Notes: generated by a model from the letters alone, not told the origin. DNA of 64,000 nt from Seongchinamella unica (GCF_004354085.1 NZ_SMSE01000002.1:992001-1056000), one strand, 5' to 3'. Positions 37,322-47,027 are shown, counted from the first letter of the stretch. Made by a program: numbers and translations.

Positions 37322-37789
37322 ATGTCGCAGTTGAGCAATTACACCTACGATGAAATCACCATAGGGCAAAGCGCGGAGTATTCCAAGGCGGTCACCGACG
37401 TCGATATCCAGATGTTTGCCGCGGTCTCCGGCGACGTCAACCCGCTGCATCTGGACCCGGAATTCGCCGCTCAAAGCCAGTTTGGTGAGCGTATCGCCCA
37501 CGGCATGCTCACCGCCTCGTTTGTCTCCGCCGCCCTGGCCATGAAGTTGCCGGGCCCGGGCTGCATTTTCCTGGAACAATCGCTGAAGTTTCGCCTGCCG
37601 GTAAAAATCGGTGATGTCATCACGGTCAGGCTGGAAGTAATCGACAAGCAGGAGCGGCGCAAGGCGCTCACCCTGGACTGCAAGGCCTACAACCAAGGGG
37701 ACAAGCTGGTACTGACCGGCACTGCCGTGGTTATGGCCCCACCCGAGAAGCTGGTCATCACCGCCCCGCAACTGCCCGCGGTTGATTGA
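37322..37789 (+). CDS. MaoC family (R)-specific enoyl-CoA hydratase-like protein
   Basis: A 155-residue hot-dog-fold protein. The hydratase catalytic signature is SGDVNPLHLDPEFA with D38 and H43, followed by GERIAHGMLTASFVSAAL, all typical of PhaJ-like (R)-enoyl-CoA hydratases. It may hydrate trans-2-enoyl-CoA to (R)-3-hydroxyacyl-CoA for polyhydroxyalkanoate or fatty-acid metabolism; no PHA genes are nearby. The ATG at 37322 is chosen because the longer reading to 37250 adds a poor leader. It is separated from hrpA by a short divergent region. Confidence 0.85.
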   Translation: MSQLSNYTYDEITIGQSAEYSKAVTDVDIQMFAAVSGDVNPLHLDPEFAAQSQFGERIAHGMLTASFVSAALAMKLPGPGCIFLEQSLKFRLPVKIGDVITVRLEVIDKQERRKALTLDCKAYNQGDKLVLTGTAVVMAPPEKLVITAPQLPAVD

Positions 37790-37798
37790 AGTTCCGGA

Positions 37799-38302
37799 CT
37801 AGGCCTTGTCGCCCGCCTCTTCCTGGTGCGAGGCCAGGAACTGCTGGTAGTCCAGGTACATCAGCCGCAACTGGATCACCGGCTCGCGGGAATCGGCATG
37901 GGTGGAAAGCACCAACACCGATGGCACACCGCGGTCCACGTTGACGCCGGTTACCCCGAATATAATGTTGTCGGGATTGCCCTGGGCACCAAAGGTGGTG
38001 ATCTCCCGCCCGGATTTGATGGCATCGACAAGATTGGCCAGCAATGCTGTCAGGCTGGCCCGGAAGGCGCCAAAGTTCAACGAGCCACCGTACTGGGAAT
38101 AATCCATACTCAGGTCGAAGCGAACCGTCGACTTGTCTTCCATCTGCACGTTGGTCAGGGGCGCCCGCCTGCCCTCGATCAGCTCGCGGAACAGGATTTT
38201 CGCGTCATCCCGCTTGGCGTCCATAAAAGCACGGTGCAGCAGGTTCACGGCGATCGTCAGGAACTGCTCCCTGGGCATACTCTGGGTTTCAATCCTGGAC
38301 AT
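37799..38302 (-). CDS. Conserved hypothetical protein
   Basis: A 167-residue soluble protein with no signal peptide or membrane segment and no family recognised. It is mixed alpha/beta; a potential conserved core is LNFGAFRASLTALLANLVDAI with ITTFGAQGNPDNIIFGVTGV, and the C-terminal PVIQLRLMYLDYQQFL segment. The start at 38302 is supported by GAGG seven bases upstream; longer in-frame starts lack one. It converges with the MaoC gene with a nine-base gap. Nothing nearby indicates a role. Confidence 0.6.
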   Translation of the reverse strand: MSRIETQSMPREQFLTIAVNLLHRAFMDAKRDDAKILFRELIEGRRAPLTNVQMEDKSTVRFDLSMDYSQYGGSLNFGAFRASLTALLANLVDAIKSGREITTFGAQGNPDNIIFGVTGVNVDRGVPSVLVLSTHADSREPVIQLRLMYLDYQQFLASHQEEAGDKA

Positions 38303-38524
38303 GATTACCTCGGTCTGCAAAAAACCCGCAAGTCTACTGCCCACAGCTGCCGTGGGCAATGCCCGCAGACGTCAACAACCAGCTCAGGTAATACGTCACG
38401 CGACCTTTAAATTGGCCTCCAGGTCCTTGTTTCTGCTATCCTTTTTCCCTTCTGAATCCTGCGGAACAGCACCCTTGAAGCCATCCAGTATCCCGCCCGC
38501 CGGGCGCGAACCTTCGCTACCCCT

Positions 38525-40534
38525 ATGAATCGCGACAACAGACCCTGGGGACCAACCCCGGCTCCCGCACTCACCTGGACGGAGAGTGGAGAGCCCTACT
38601 CCAGCAGCTTCGACGACCTCTACTACAGCCGCGAAGACGGCATGGCCGAGAGTCGACATGTATTCCTCGCCGGCAACCGGCTGCCGGAGCGGTGGCAGGC
38701 ACACGGCGACACTGACTTTCGCATTGCCGAAACGGGATTCGGCACGGGATTGAATTTCCTGCTCGGCTGGCAGGCCTGGCGCCGGGAGCCGGGGACCCGG
38801 CCCCGCCTGCACTACGTGGCGGTAGAGAAGTTCCCCATGACCCGGGAAGAGCTGTCCCGGGCGCTGGCCTCCTGGCCGGAGCTCACGCCCCTGGCACAGG
38901 CCCTGTTGCAGGCCTGGCCCGGCCGACTGCCGGGGCAACACCGATTGCTGTTCGACGAGGGGCAGGTGGTGCTGGACCTGTGGTGGGAGGATGCCGGAGA
39001 GGCCTTCGCCGACCTGGCCCGGCAGGGTCCCCTGTTCGACGCCTGGTACCTGGACGGGTTTGCCCCGGCTCGCAATGAATCGATGTGGCAACCGGCGCTG
39101 TTTCACAGCATGGCGGCGCTTTCCCGACCGGGCGCCACAGTCGCCACCTTTACCGCCGCAGGAGATGTGCGCCGCGGCCTGGCCGCCGCGGGATTTCAAA
39201 TGACCAGGGTCCCGGGCTTTGGTCGCAAGCGCGAATCGCTGGCGGGCCACATCGACCGGCCGGCGGCCGGAGCGCCTTGCCGGGAAACACCCTGGGACCT
39301 GCCCGATCACCCGGCGGACAAACCACAAAGCGCGCTGGTTGTTGGCGCCGGTCTCGCCGGCTGCCTGCTGGCAAAGGCGCTGGCTGAGCGCGGTGTCAGG
39401 GTGCAACTGCTGGACCGGGGCAGCCTGGCGGGCGAGGCCTCCGGCAACGAACAGGGCATCCTCTATACCCGGCTGTCGCGCAAGCACTCAGCACTGACCG
39501 ACTTTGCGCTGCAGAGTTTCAGCCACGCCGCCCGTCTTTACCGTCACCATTTTGCCTCAGGCACCCTCCAGGCCGGGGAAGATGGCGCGCTGTGCGGCAG
39601 CTTCCACCAGCAGGCCGACCAGGCTGAACTGGCACTGATGAGCGATGCCCTCGAGGAACTGGGGGAACTGGCACAGGTGCTGGATGCCGGGATGGCGGAA
39701 GAAAAACTCGGCGCACAACCGGCACTGGGAGGCTACTGGTTCCCGGGTTCGGGGTGGCTGCGGCCACCGGCCGTGTGCCGGGCCATGCTGGCCTCCCCTC
39801 TCATCGAACTGAGGGAGCATTGCGGCCCGCTGGCATTAGCGGCAGATCAGGGCCGGTGGCGGGCTGTGGATGAGACCGGTAACACCATTGCCAGTGCACA
39901 GATTGCAGTGCTTTGCACTGGCACCGGCAGCACTGCATTCGACGCCACCCGCTACCTGCCACTGCAGAGCATACGCGGCCAGACCAGCTATTTGCCGGCA
40001 ACCGGTGCCAGCCGTCGCCTGCGGGCCGCATTTTGCCACAAGGGTTATATTTCCCCGGCCAGGGAGGGTGTTCACTGCATTGGCGCCAGTTTCAAACTCC
40101 GCGACAACAGCGTCCAAATACGCGCTGCCGAGCACCGGGAAAACGTCGACAAACTGGCTTCTGCCCTCCCCCAATGGGCTGATGACCTGGCCCGACTGGA
40201 CCCTGGGACGATGGCGGGTCGGGTCGGGTTTCGCTGCGCCAGTCCCGATTACCTGCCGGTGGCCGGGCCGGTGCCCCGGCGGACCGATTTCTTGCACACC
40301 TACGGGGCCCTGCGCAAGAATGCGAAACAACTGATCGACAGCAGAGGGGATTACATGCGGGGACTGTACATCAACACGGCTCACGGCTCCCGCGGGCTGA
40401 GCTCGGCTCCACTGTGCGCCGAGCTGCTGGCCAGCATGATCTGCAGGGAGCCACCGCCACTGTCCAGCGAGTTGAGCCGGGCCCTCTCCCCGGCAAGATT
40501 CCTTATCCGCGACCTGGCGCGTAACCGGGTATGA
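38525..40534 (+). CDS. mnmC: Bifunctional tRNA wobble modification enzyme MnmC
   Basis: A 669-residue fusion that carries out the final steps of mnm5s2U34 synthesis in tRNA. The N-terminal part (about 1-245) is the methyltransferase, with the SAM site ETGFGTGLNF at 69-78 and DAWYLDGFAPARN at 172-184 as the family signature. The C-terminal part is the FAD-dependent oxidoreductase that removes carboxymethyl groups; its dinucleotide motif VVGAGLAGCLLAKAL starts near residue 272. The two domains are in the usual order. The stop overlaps the following start (ATGA). Confidence 0.94.
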   Translation: MNRDNRPWGPTPAPALTWTESGEPYSSSFDDLYYSREDGMAESRHVFLAGNRLPERWQAHGDTDFRIAETGFGTGLNFLLGWQAWRREPGTRPRLHYVAVEKFPMTREELSRALASWPELTPLAQALLQAWPGRLPGQHRLLFDEGQVVLDLWWEDAGEAFADLARQGPLFDAWYLDGFAPARNESMWQPALFHSMAALSRPGATVATFTAAGDVRRGLAAAGFQMTRVPGFGRKRESLAGHIDRPAAGAPCRETPWDLPDHPADKPQSALVVGAGLAGCLLAKALAERGVRVQLLDRGSLAGEASGNEQGILYTRLSRKHSALTDFALQSFSHAARLYRHHFASGTLQAGEDGALCGSFHQQADQAELALMSDALEELGELAQVLDAGMAEEKLGAQPALGGYWFPGSGWLRPPAVCRAMLASPLIELREHCGPLALAADQGRWRAVDETGNTIASAQIAVLCTGTGSTAFDATRYLPLQSIRGQTSYLPATGASRRLRAAFCHKGYISPAREGVHCIGASFKLRDNSVQIRAAEHRENVDKLASALPQWADDLARLDPGTMAGRVGFRCASPDYLPVAGPVPRRTDFLHTYGALRKNAKQLIDSRGDYMRGLYINTAHGSRGLSSAPLCAELLASMICREPPPLSSELSRALSPARFLIRDLARNRV

Positions 40535-41298
40535 GTGTTTTGCGCATGACGCTTGCCGTTCTCCTCGCCTCAGCGTCGCTGAGCACCGGCGCACACGCCG
40601 TGGAAACTCTGGAATACCGGGTGACCGGGAAAAAGCCGCAGGAGCGGCGTAATTTCATCCAGGGTCTGGAGATACTGGATGGCAAACTGTATGTCAGCTC
40701 GGGCAATTATGGTCAGTCGCGACTGATGCGCTACAGCTTTAACGATATGACACTGGAAGTCAGCAAGCAGTTGCACCACAGGCTGTTTGCGGAGGGCCTG
40801 ACCGTACTCAACGAGCGGGTTTACCAGCTCACCTGGCGGGCGAGAATGATGCTGGTTTTCGACCAGCAGAGCCTGGACGCCCTGGAGTGGTTTCCAATCA
40901 GCGGCCAGGGCTGGGGCCTGACCAACGATGGCAAGCAGCTTATTTACAGCGACGGCAGCGACCGGCTGCATTTCATGTCCCCGACGGAGCGCACTATCAG
41001 CCGCTCGCTGAGTGTCACCGAGGACGGCAAGCCAGTGTACAAGCTGAACGAGCTGGAATGGATAGAGGGCCGGGTCTGGGCCAATATCTGGCAATCAGAC
41101 CGGATCGTGATCATTAATCCTGACTCGGGCGACGTCGAGGCCAGCCTCGACCTGCAGGGTTTGCTGCCCACCAGTGACCGCCGCGCCGACACAAACGTGC
41201 TCAACGGCATAGCCCGGGATCCCGCGGACGGCAGTATCTGGGTGACCGGCAAACGCTGGCCCTGGCTTTATCACATCGAGATCCAGCCGGGCGAATGA
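40531..41298 (+). CDS. Glutaminyl-peptide cyclotransferase (Glu_cyclase_2)
   Basis: A 255-residue protein with a signal peptide (about 1-24, ending GAHA), of the bacterial/plant glutaminyl cyclase family (PF05096), a five-bladed beta-propeller. It converts N-terminal glutamine to pyroglutamate on exported proteins. Family segments include FIQGLEILDGKLYVSSGNYGQS, EGLTVLNERVYQLTW, LNELEWIEGRVWANIWQSD and LNGIARDPADGSIWVTGKRWP. A periplasmic location is expected. Its start overlaps the mnmC stop, but there is no obvious functional tie. Confidence 0.85.
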   Translation: MSVLRMTLAVLLASASLSTGAHAVETLEYRVTGKKPQERRNFIQGLEILDGKLYVSSGNYGQSRLMRYSFNDMTLEVSKQLHHRLFAEGLTVLNERVYQLTWRARMMLVFDQQSLDALEWFPISGQGWGLTNDGKQLIYSDGSDRLHFMSPTERTISRSLSVTEDGKPVYKLNELEWIEGRVWANIWQSDRIVIINPDSGDVEASLDLQGLLPTSDRRADTNVLNGIARDPADGSIWVTGKRWPWLYHIEIQPGE

Positions 41299-41360
41299 GC
41301 CGACAAAAGACTGCGCTTTCGCGTTAGAATACGCCCTTTCAATTTTCCTGGATTATCTGC

Positions 41361-44300
41361 ATGAGAATGCCCCTACCCGAGGCGCACAGTGCCTTTGAAG
41401 CCGTGCGCCACGAGCGCATCGAGTCCCTGAACCTGGACGTACAGGAGTTCCGGCACCGGGAGACCGGCGCGGTGCACTATCACCTGGCGGCGCAAAATAA
41501 TGAAAATGTGTTTCTGGTCGCCCTGCGGACCGTGCCCGAGGACTCCACCGGTGTCGCGCACATACTGGAACACACCGCACTGTGCGGCTCCGAGCGCTTC
41601 CCGGTGCGCGACCCGTTCTTCATGATGTTGCGGCGCTCGCTGAACACGTTCATGAATGCCTTCACCAGTTCCGACTGGACCGCCTACCCCTTTGCCAGCC
41701 AGAACCGCAAGGACTTCAACAACCTGCTCGAAGTGTACCTGGACGCCGTGTTCTTCTCGCGGCTGGACCCACTGGACTTCGCCCAGGAGGGCCACCGGGT
41801 GGAATTCCGGGAGCCCGGCAACCCCGACAGCGACCTGGTTTTCAAGGGTGTGGTGTTCAATGAGATGAAGGGCGCCATGAGTTCCATCCCCAGTGTGTTG
41901 TGGGGAAAAATGTGCGAGCACCTGTTTCCCACCACCACCTACCATTACAACAGCGGCGGTGACCCGGAGCACATCCCGGATCTCAGCTATGATGAACTCG
42001 TTGCCTTCTACCGCAGCCACTACCATCCCAGCAATGCCATTTTCATGACCTTTGGCGACATCAGTGCCGCTGAGCACCAGGCCGTGTTTGAGCAACGGGC
42101 GCTGCATCGCTTCCAGCGCCAGGACCTGCGTATCCAGGTCCCGCCGGAAACCCGCCTGGGCGCGCCTCTGCGGGTACAGGAAACATACGCCTTTGATGAA
42201 TCCGGTGATCTGGCCAACAGAACCCACCTGGTCATGGGCTGGATGCTTGGCGAGAGCAGCAACCTGGAACAGATGCTCGAAGCGCAGCTGCTGTCCAGCG
42301 TGCTGTTGGAGAACAGCGCATCGCCCCTGCAGCATTTGCTGGAAACCACTGACCTGGGACAGGCCCCCTCTCCCCTGTGTGGCCTGGAAGACTCCATGCG
42401 CGAACTGGTGTTCGTCTGTGGCCTGGAAGGCAGCGAGGCGGAGCACGCGGACGAGCTCGAAGCCAGGGTGCTGGCAGTGATTGCCGACGTGGCAGAAAAC
42501 GGCATCAGCCAGGAGCGACTGCATGCAGTGCTGCACCAACTGGAACTGCACCAGCGCGAAGTCAGCGGTGACGGATATCCCTATGGACTTCACCTGATAC
42601 TGCAGGCGCTGGGCTGCGCCACCCACTACAGTGACCCGATAGCCGTACTCAATCTCGACCCGGTGATCGATTCCCTGCGCGAGAGGATAGAGGATCCGGA
42701 CTACATCAAGCGCCTGGCCAGGGAACTGCTGCTGGACAACCCGCATCGGGTCACCCTGACGATGACGCCGGATCGCGAACTGTCGGCACAAAAGCTCGCC
42801 CGGGAAACCCGGCGCCTCGCGGACATCAAGGCCAGCATGAACGAGGCCGAAAAAGCAGCCACCATCAAACTGGCCACCGACCTCATCGCGCGGCAACAGC
42901 AGGTGGACGACGAAAGCGTGCTGCCCAAGGTCGAATTGAGTGACGTGCCGGCGACGGTGCCGGAACTGACCTACGAGGAATATGACGACGGGCCCCTGCA
43001 CCTGACCACCTATAAACAGGGTACCAACGGGCTGGTCTACCAGCAGATGATAGCCCCCCTTCCCCAACTGGACGCAGACCAACAGGCGCTGCTGCCCCTG
43101 TACACCAGTTTTATGACCGAGCTCGGGGTAAACGAGGACAGTTACCTGGACACGCAGCACCGCCAGTCCGCCGAGGTGGGGTCTATCAACGCGTTTACCT
43201 CCATGCGCGGCAATGCCGAAAACGAACAGGAGGTCACCGCCAATTTCGTCCTGTCCTCCAAGGCACTGCAACGAAACTCAACCGAGCAGACCCGGCTGAT
43301 GGTGGACACCCTGCTGGGGGTGCGCTTTGACGAAATAGACCGCATGCGCGAGCTGGTCAGCCAGCAGCGGGCCCGGCGGGAACAGTCTGTCACCGGCAAC
43401 GGTCACGGACTGGCCATGGCGGCTGCCTGTGCCGGCATGAGCCCACTGGCGCGCCTCAATCATCAGGTATCGGGCCTGGCCGGGCTGCGCAGCCTGCGCC
43501 AGTTGGACTCGAGCCTGGCCGACAAGGGCGCGGCGCGGCAGTTCGCCGAGCGACTGGCGACGGTGCACGAGCAGGTTTGCACCATGCCCAGGCAGCTGCT
43601 GGCCATCGCCGAGTCGGAGGCACTGCCCGGGATTGTCGATACCGCCAGCCATATCTGGGGCCACGATCCCGCCAGCGGTGGTCACCGGTTCTCCCTGGAA
43701 GCGGTGCGGGAGCGGCGCAACGAATTCTGGACTGCCAATACCCAGGTCAATTTCTGCGCCCGGGCCTACCCCTCGGTGCCGGTACGACACCCCGATGCGG
43801 CAGCGCTTACCGTACTGGGCGGCTTCCTGCGCAATGGTTTCCTGCACCGGGCCATTCGCGAGCAGGGCGGCGCCTATGGCGGCGGCGCCTCCCAGGATTC
43901 CGGCGTCGCCGCCTTCCGCTTCTACTCCTACCGCGATCCCCGCCTGGCGGAAACCCTGGCAGATTTTGACGCGGCGGTCAGCTGGTTGTTAGAGGAACAA
44001 CATGAGCCCCGGGCACTGGAAGAAAGCATCCTCGGCGTGATTGGCAGCCTGGACAAACCGAGTTCGCCGGCCGGTGAGGCCAAACAACACTTTCACAACC
44101 GCCTGTTCGGACGCACTCACGCCCAGCGAGAGGAGTTCCGCCAGCGCGTCCTGGATGTTTCGCTGGCCGACCTGCGCCGGGTTGCTGAAACCTATCTGCG
44201 GCCCGAGCTTGCGAGCACTGCGGTGGTCAGTAACAGTGCCCAACTGGAAACCAGTGGTGAACTTGTCGAGGCACTGGGACTGCAGGTTGAATCACTTTGA
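41361..44300 (+). CDS. M16C zinc metalloprotease (insulinase/PreP family)
   Basis: A 979-residue peptidase related to eukaryotic presequence protease. The inverted zinc motif HILEH lies at 67-71 (H67, E70, H71), with the third ligand near E168 in VVFNEMKG. Four ~240-residue M16 lobes follow, the second half (from about residue 510) being catalytically inactive as usual. There is no signal peptide, so cytosolic degradation of peptides is likely. It is full length. AT-poor upstream sequence contains TAGAAT about 30 bases before the start as a possible -10 element. Confidence 0.9.
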   Translation: MRMPLPEAHSAFEAVRHERIESLNLDVQEFRHRETGAVHYHLAAQNNENVFLVALRTVPEDSTGVAHILEHTALCGSERFPVRDPFFMMLRRSLNTFMNAFTSSDWTAYPFASQNRKDFNNLLEVYLDAVFFSRLDPLDFAQEGHRVEFREPGNPDSDLVFKGVVFNEMKGAMSSIPSVLWGKMCEHLFPTTTYHYNSGGDPEHIPDLSYDELVAFYRSHYHPSNAIFMTFGDISAAEHQAVFEQRALHRFQRQDLRIQVPPETRLGAPLRVQETYAFDESGDLANRTHLVMGWMLGESSNLEQMLEAQLLSSVLLENSASPLQHLLETTDLGQAPSPLCGLEDSMRELVFVCGLEGSEAEHADELEARVLAVIADVAENGISQERLHAVLHQLELHQREVSGDGYPYGLHLILQALGCATHYSDPIAVLNLDPVIDSLRERIEDPDYIKRLARELLLDNPHRVTLTMTPDRELSAQKLARETRRLADIKASMNEAEKAATIKLATDLIARQQQVDDESVLPKVELSDVPATVPELTYEEYDDGPLHLTTYKQGTNGLVYQQMIAPLPQLDADQQALLPLYTSFMTELGVNEDSYLDTQHRQSAEVGSINAFTSMRGNAENEQEVTANFVLSSKALQRNSTEQTRLMVDTLLGVRFDEIDRMRELVSQQRARREQSVTGNGHGLAMAAACAGMSPLARLNHQVSGLAGLRSLRQLDSSLADKGAARQFAERLATVHEQVCTMPRQLLAIAESEALPGIVDTASHIWGHDPASGGHRFSLEAVRERRNEFWTANTQVNFCARAYPSVPVRHPDAAALTVLGGFLRNGFLHRAIREQGGAYGGGASQDSGVAAFRFYSYRDPRLAETLADFDAAVSWLLEEQHEPRALEESILGVIGSLDKPSSPAGEAKQHFHNRLFGRTHAQREEFRQRVLDVSLADLRRVAETYLRPELASTAVVSNSAQLETSGELVEALGLQVESL

Positions 44301-44328
44301 CCTGCCCGGGTAGCGATAAACGGCCGAT

Positions 44329-44354
44329 AAAAAAGGACGGCATCGCTGCCGTCC
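44329..44354 (-). terminator. Rho-independent terminator of the Spy/CpxP-like gene
   Basis: GGACGGCA and TGCCGTCC (44335-44342 and 44347-44354) form an 8-base stem with a four-base loop. Read on the minus strand the stem is followed by six T residues. It lies 22 bases beyond the stop of the Spy/CpxP-like gene. Confidence 0.85.
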
Positions 44355-44376
44355 AGTGCAGGGTTAGCGGATCACG

Positions 44377-44829
44377 CTAGCGCGGATGTTTTTCCCGTCG
44401 CTTTTCGGAGCGCTGCTCGCGGCGCTCCGCCAGCACTTCAAAATGCTCCTGCTGCGCCGGCTCCAGCTGCTGATAAACCTGCGCCTGGGCGCTGGCCATG
44501 CGATAGGCCATGCGGGAAGTGATAACGCCGAGCTCGTCGGCCAGTTGCTGCGCCTCGCCAGCATTGAAGTCCGTACGCATGGCTTTGAGCTGCCCGCGGA
44601 TCTCGTTCATCCGTTCCCTCTCGGCGCCGCCCTCCTCGCGGACCTCGTTCAGCAGGGTTTCAATACCGGCCTGCTGGCCCTCACTCAGGTTCAGCGCCTC
44701 CGTCATATGCGACAACATACGGTCCATGTCGCGTTCATGGGACTGCCCCATGGACCACGCGCTCACTGACAACAGCAATACGCCCATGAGCACGGTACCG
44801 GGTATCAATTTTGACAATGTCTGATTCAT
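44377..44829 (-). CDS. Spy/CpxP family periplasmic protein
   Basis: A 150-residue protein with a signal peptide (about 1-26, ending SAWSMG) and a helical, highly charged mature part. Two LTxxQ-like motifs are visible (LNLSEGQQAGIETLL and LEPAQQEHFEVL), as in Spy, CpxP and ZraP. Such proteins act as periplasmic chaperones and feedback regulators of CpxA. The divergent neighbours encode a CpxR-like regulator and CpxA-like kinase, so CpxP-like feedback is likely. Candidate CpxR boxes and a terminator of its own are present. Confidence 0.85.
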   Translation of the reverse strand: MNQTLSKLIPGTVLMGVLLLSVSAWSMGQSHERDMDRMLSHMTEALNLSEGQQAGIETLLNEVREEGGAERERMNEIRGQLKAMRTDFNAGEAQQLADELGVITSRMAYRMASAQAQVYQQLEPAQQEHFEVLAERREQRSEKRREKHPR

Positions 44830-44896
44830 TCAATGACTCCTTTGGTTTCGACGGCGCCGATCGCGGCGCCCTGGAAAACACTCTAGTCAAGACGCC

Positions 44897-44933
44897 GGTA
44901 AAGCTCTTTACCAACCGGGTTAAGAATTGTTAA
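44897..44933. promoter_or_regulatory. Candidate CpxR binding sites
   Basis: The divergent gap between the spy-like gene and cpxR has GTTAA-GAATT-GTTAA at 44919-44933, two direct repeats separated by five bases, close to the CpxR consensus GTAAA-N5-GTAAA. Next to it, GGTAAAG and CTTTACC form an inverted repeat at 44897-44912 and also contain GTAAA. Their place suggests control of both genes and autoregulation. Confidence 0.65.
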
Positions 44934-44974
44934 CAGCGGGTGACAAATGGCAGGGGCTTCTACACACTGGGATC

Positions 44975-45670
44975 ATGCAAGAACGCGTATTGATCATTGA
45001 TGACGACCTGGAACTGTGCGCCCTGCTCGGTGAGTACCTCCAGTTACAGGGTTTCGCCGTTGCCGCCATTCATGACGGCAGCGAGGCGATCCAGCACCTG
45101 AAAAATACGCGTTACGATGTACTGGTGCTGGATATCATGCTGCCGGGAACCATGGGCCTCGATGTCCTGCGCACCCTGCGACAATTTGATAAAACCCCGG
45201 TACTGATGCTCACCGCCAGAGGCGAGGATACTGATCGCATTGTCGGCCTGGAGCTTGGCGCCGATGACTACCTGCCCAAGCCCTGCAACCCCCGCGAGCT
45301 GGCGGCAAGATTGCGGGCGATATTACGCCGCGTGCAAAGCAGCGGCTCCGGGGCCGCTGCGGTGGAGCTTGAGGTCGGCGCCACCCGACTGAACAGCGCC
45401 AGCCGCACCGCCAGCCACCGGGGACAGGAGCTTGGCCTCACCAGCGCCGAGTTCAACATCCTGCAGGTGCTCATGCAGCACGCCGGAAAGGTCGTGGACA
45501 AGGACATCCTCAGCCGCAAGGCCCTGGACCGGCCACTCTCCGCCTACGACCGTAGCATCGACGTCCACATCAGCAAGGTTCGCCGCAAACTGGCCGCTGC
45601 CGGCGGCGATGACATCATTCTCAGCGTGCGAGGCCGCGGCTACCAGTTTGTCGCAGACAGGACCGCCTGA
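44975..45670 (+). CDS. cpxR: CpxR-like OmpR-family response regulator
   Basis: A 231-residue two-component response regulator. The receiver has the acidic pair D9/D10, the phosphorylation site D53 in VLVLDIMLPG, and K in YLPKPC. The C-terminal OmpR-type winged helix ends with ILSVRGRGYQFV. Together with the kinase encoded next and the CpxP/Spy-like protein divergent from it, the module fits envelope stress sensing. The start at 44975 is chosen because the receiver core (MQERVLIIDDD) begins there; the 16-residue extension at 44927 crosses the likely control region. Confidence 0.88.
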   Translation: MQERVLIIDDDLELCALLGEYLQLQGFAVAAIHDGSEAIQHLKNTRYDVLVLDIMLPGTMGLDVLRTLRQFDKTPVLMLTARGEDTDRIVGLELGADDYLPKPCNPRELAARLRAILRRVQSSGSGAAAVELEVGATRLNSASRTASHRGQELGLTSAEFNILQVLMQHAGKVVDKDILSRKALDRPLSAYDRSIDVHISKVRRKLAAAGGDDIILSVRGRGYQFVADRTA

Positions 45671-45671
45671 G

Positions 45672-47027
45672 GTGCGCGGCAGCCTGTTTGTCAAAACCTT
45701 CCTGGGCTTCTGGCTGGTGTCTGTGGCCATACTCGGCAGCTGGTTATTGATCAGCCGGTATATTGACTCACTGCCCCCGGCAGAACAGCACCGGCCCTCC
45801 CATGGCCCGCCCGAGCGATTCGTGCTCAAGCTGATCTACGAGTTGCAGAATATCCCGCGCGCCCAGTTACCCGCGCTCATCAAGGAAGCCCGTGACGAGC
45901 ACAATGTCCGGGTCTGGTTGCTTGACAGGCAGGGCAGCGACCTGGCCGGGGCCGATGTCCCGCCAGCGGTTCACGACCTGGCGCGCGAGCTGCAGGGACG
46001 CAAACGTCGCGCCTTTTCCCGCAGCCCCGACGGCCCCATGGTGGCGCACAAGGTCTTTCTGGAAGAGAGCGGCGTTACGCGCATGGTAATGCTCTTCCCC
46101 AAGCCCCGGCATCGGGTGCTCGGTGCCATCGTCGCCAATCACTGGCTGCGCCTGCTCATCGCGGCCCTCGTCAGTGGCCTGGTTTGCTATGCCCTGTCCC
46201 GACTGCTGACCAACCGCCTGCGAGAACTGCGCAGGGCATCCCGCCAACTTGCCCGGGGAGAGCTGCAGACCCGCATTCAGGTACGCGAACGCGGCGGGGA
46301 CGAAACCGATGAACTTGCCAGGGATTTCAACACCATGGCGGAACAGCTGCAGCGGCGCATGCAGTCACAGCAACAACTGTTAAGCGATGTTTCCCACGAA
46401 CTCCGCTCCCCGCTGGCGCGGATGCGCGTTGCCCTGGCCCTCGCCGAGGAAGCGCCGGACAAGCGCCCGGACTATCTCGACCGCATGGAACAGGAAACCC
46501 TGCGGCTTGAAGAGCTGATCAGCCAGTTACTGTCCACCGAAGACGACACGCTGAAACTGGATACGCACATCGATCTTGTGGCCCTGCTGGAACAGCTCTG
46601 CAGCGATGCCAGTTTCGAGGGTGCGGTGGTCGACAAAGCGGTGGCCTTCAGCAGCGAAACCGGCGTTGCTGTCATCGCCAGCAGCGGCGACCTGCTGCAC
46701 AAGAGTTTTGAGAATATTATTCGCAATGCCCTGCATCACACCGCCGAGGGCACAACCGTGAGGGTGACACTGGAACTCCGGGATGGGTGTTACCGCGTCA
46801 GCGTGGAGGACGAGGGTCCCGGGGTGGACGAGGACGCACTGGAGCGCATCTTCGACGAATTTTATCGCCTGGACAGCGCCCGCAGTCGCAAGGATGGCGG
46901 CTTCGGGCTGGGTCTCGCCATCGCCAGGCGCGCCATACGCCGCCATGGTGGCGAACTGAGGGCAGAAAATTCAGCCCGCGGTTTGATTGTTCGGGCCACC
47001 CTGCCCGTGGATCAAGCCCCCGAGTAG
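45672..47027 (+). CDS. cpxA: CpxA-like sensor histidine kinase
   Basis: A 451-residue inner-membrane kinase: first membrane helix at 9-29, a periplasmic sensor of about 130 residues, second helix near 158-178, a HAMP linker, and a HisKA/HATPase core. The phosphorylated histidine is H242 in SDVSHELRSPLAR; the N box is ENIIRNALHHT, followed by VEDEGPGVD and GGFGLGLAIARRA. The start is GTG at 45672, one base after the cpxR stop (TGAGGTG), so the two are coupled. The short periplasmic region suits CpxP-like regulation. Confidence 0.88.
   Translation: MRGSLFVKTFLGFWLVSVAILGSWLLISRYIDSLPPAEQHRPSHGPPERFVLKLIYELQNIPRAQLPALIKEARDEHNVRVWLLDRQGSDLAGADVPPAVHDLARELQGRKRRAFSRSPDGPMVAHKVFLEESGVTRMVMLFPKPRHRVLGAIVANHWLRLLIAALVSGLVCYALSRLLTNRLRELRRASRQLARGELQTRIQVRERGGDETDELARDFNTMAEQLQRRMQSQQQLLSDVSHELRSPLARMRVALALAEEAPDKRPDYLDRMEQETLRLEELISQLLSTEDDTLKLDTHIDLVALLEQLCSDASFEGAVVDKAVAFSSETGVAVIASSGDLLHKSFENIIRNALHHTAEGTTVRVTLELRDGCYRVSVEDEGPGVDEDALERIFDEFYRLDSARSRKDGGFGLGLAIARRAIRRHGGELRAENSARGLIVRATLPVDQAPE

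Noticed and set aside
35787-37334. 515-residue plus-strand open frame within hrpA
   Set aside because: It lies opposite the conserved DEAH helicase motifs and has a His/Gln-rich shadow composition.
41373-43271. 632-residue open frame on the minus strand inside the M16 protease gene
   Set aside because: It is a shadow of the protease reading frame: low complexity in His/Gln/Gly, no family match, and the plus-strand frame has complete catalytic motifs.
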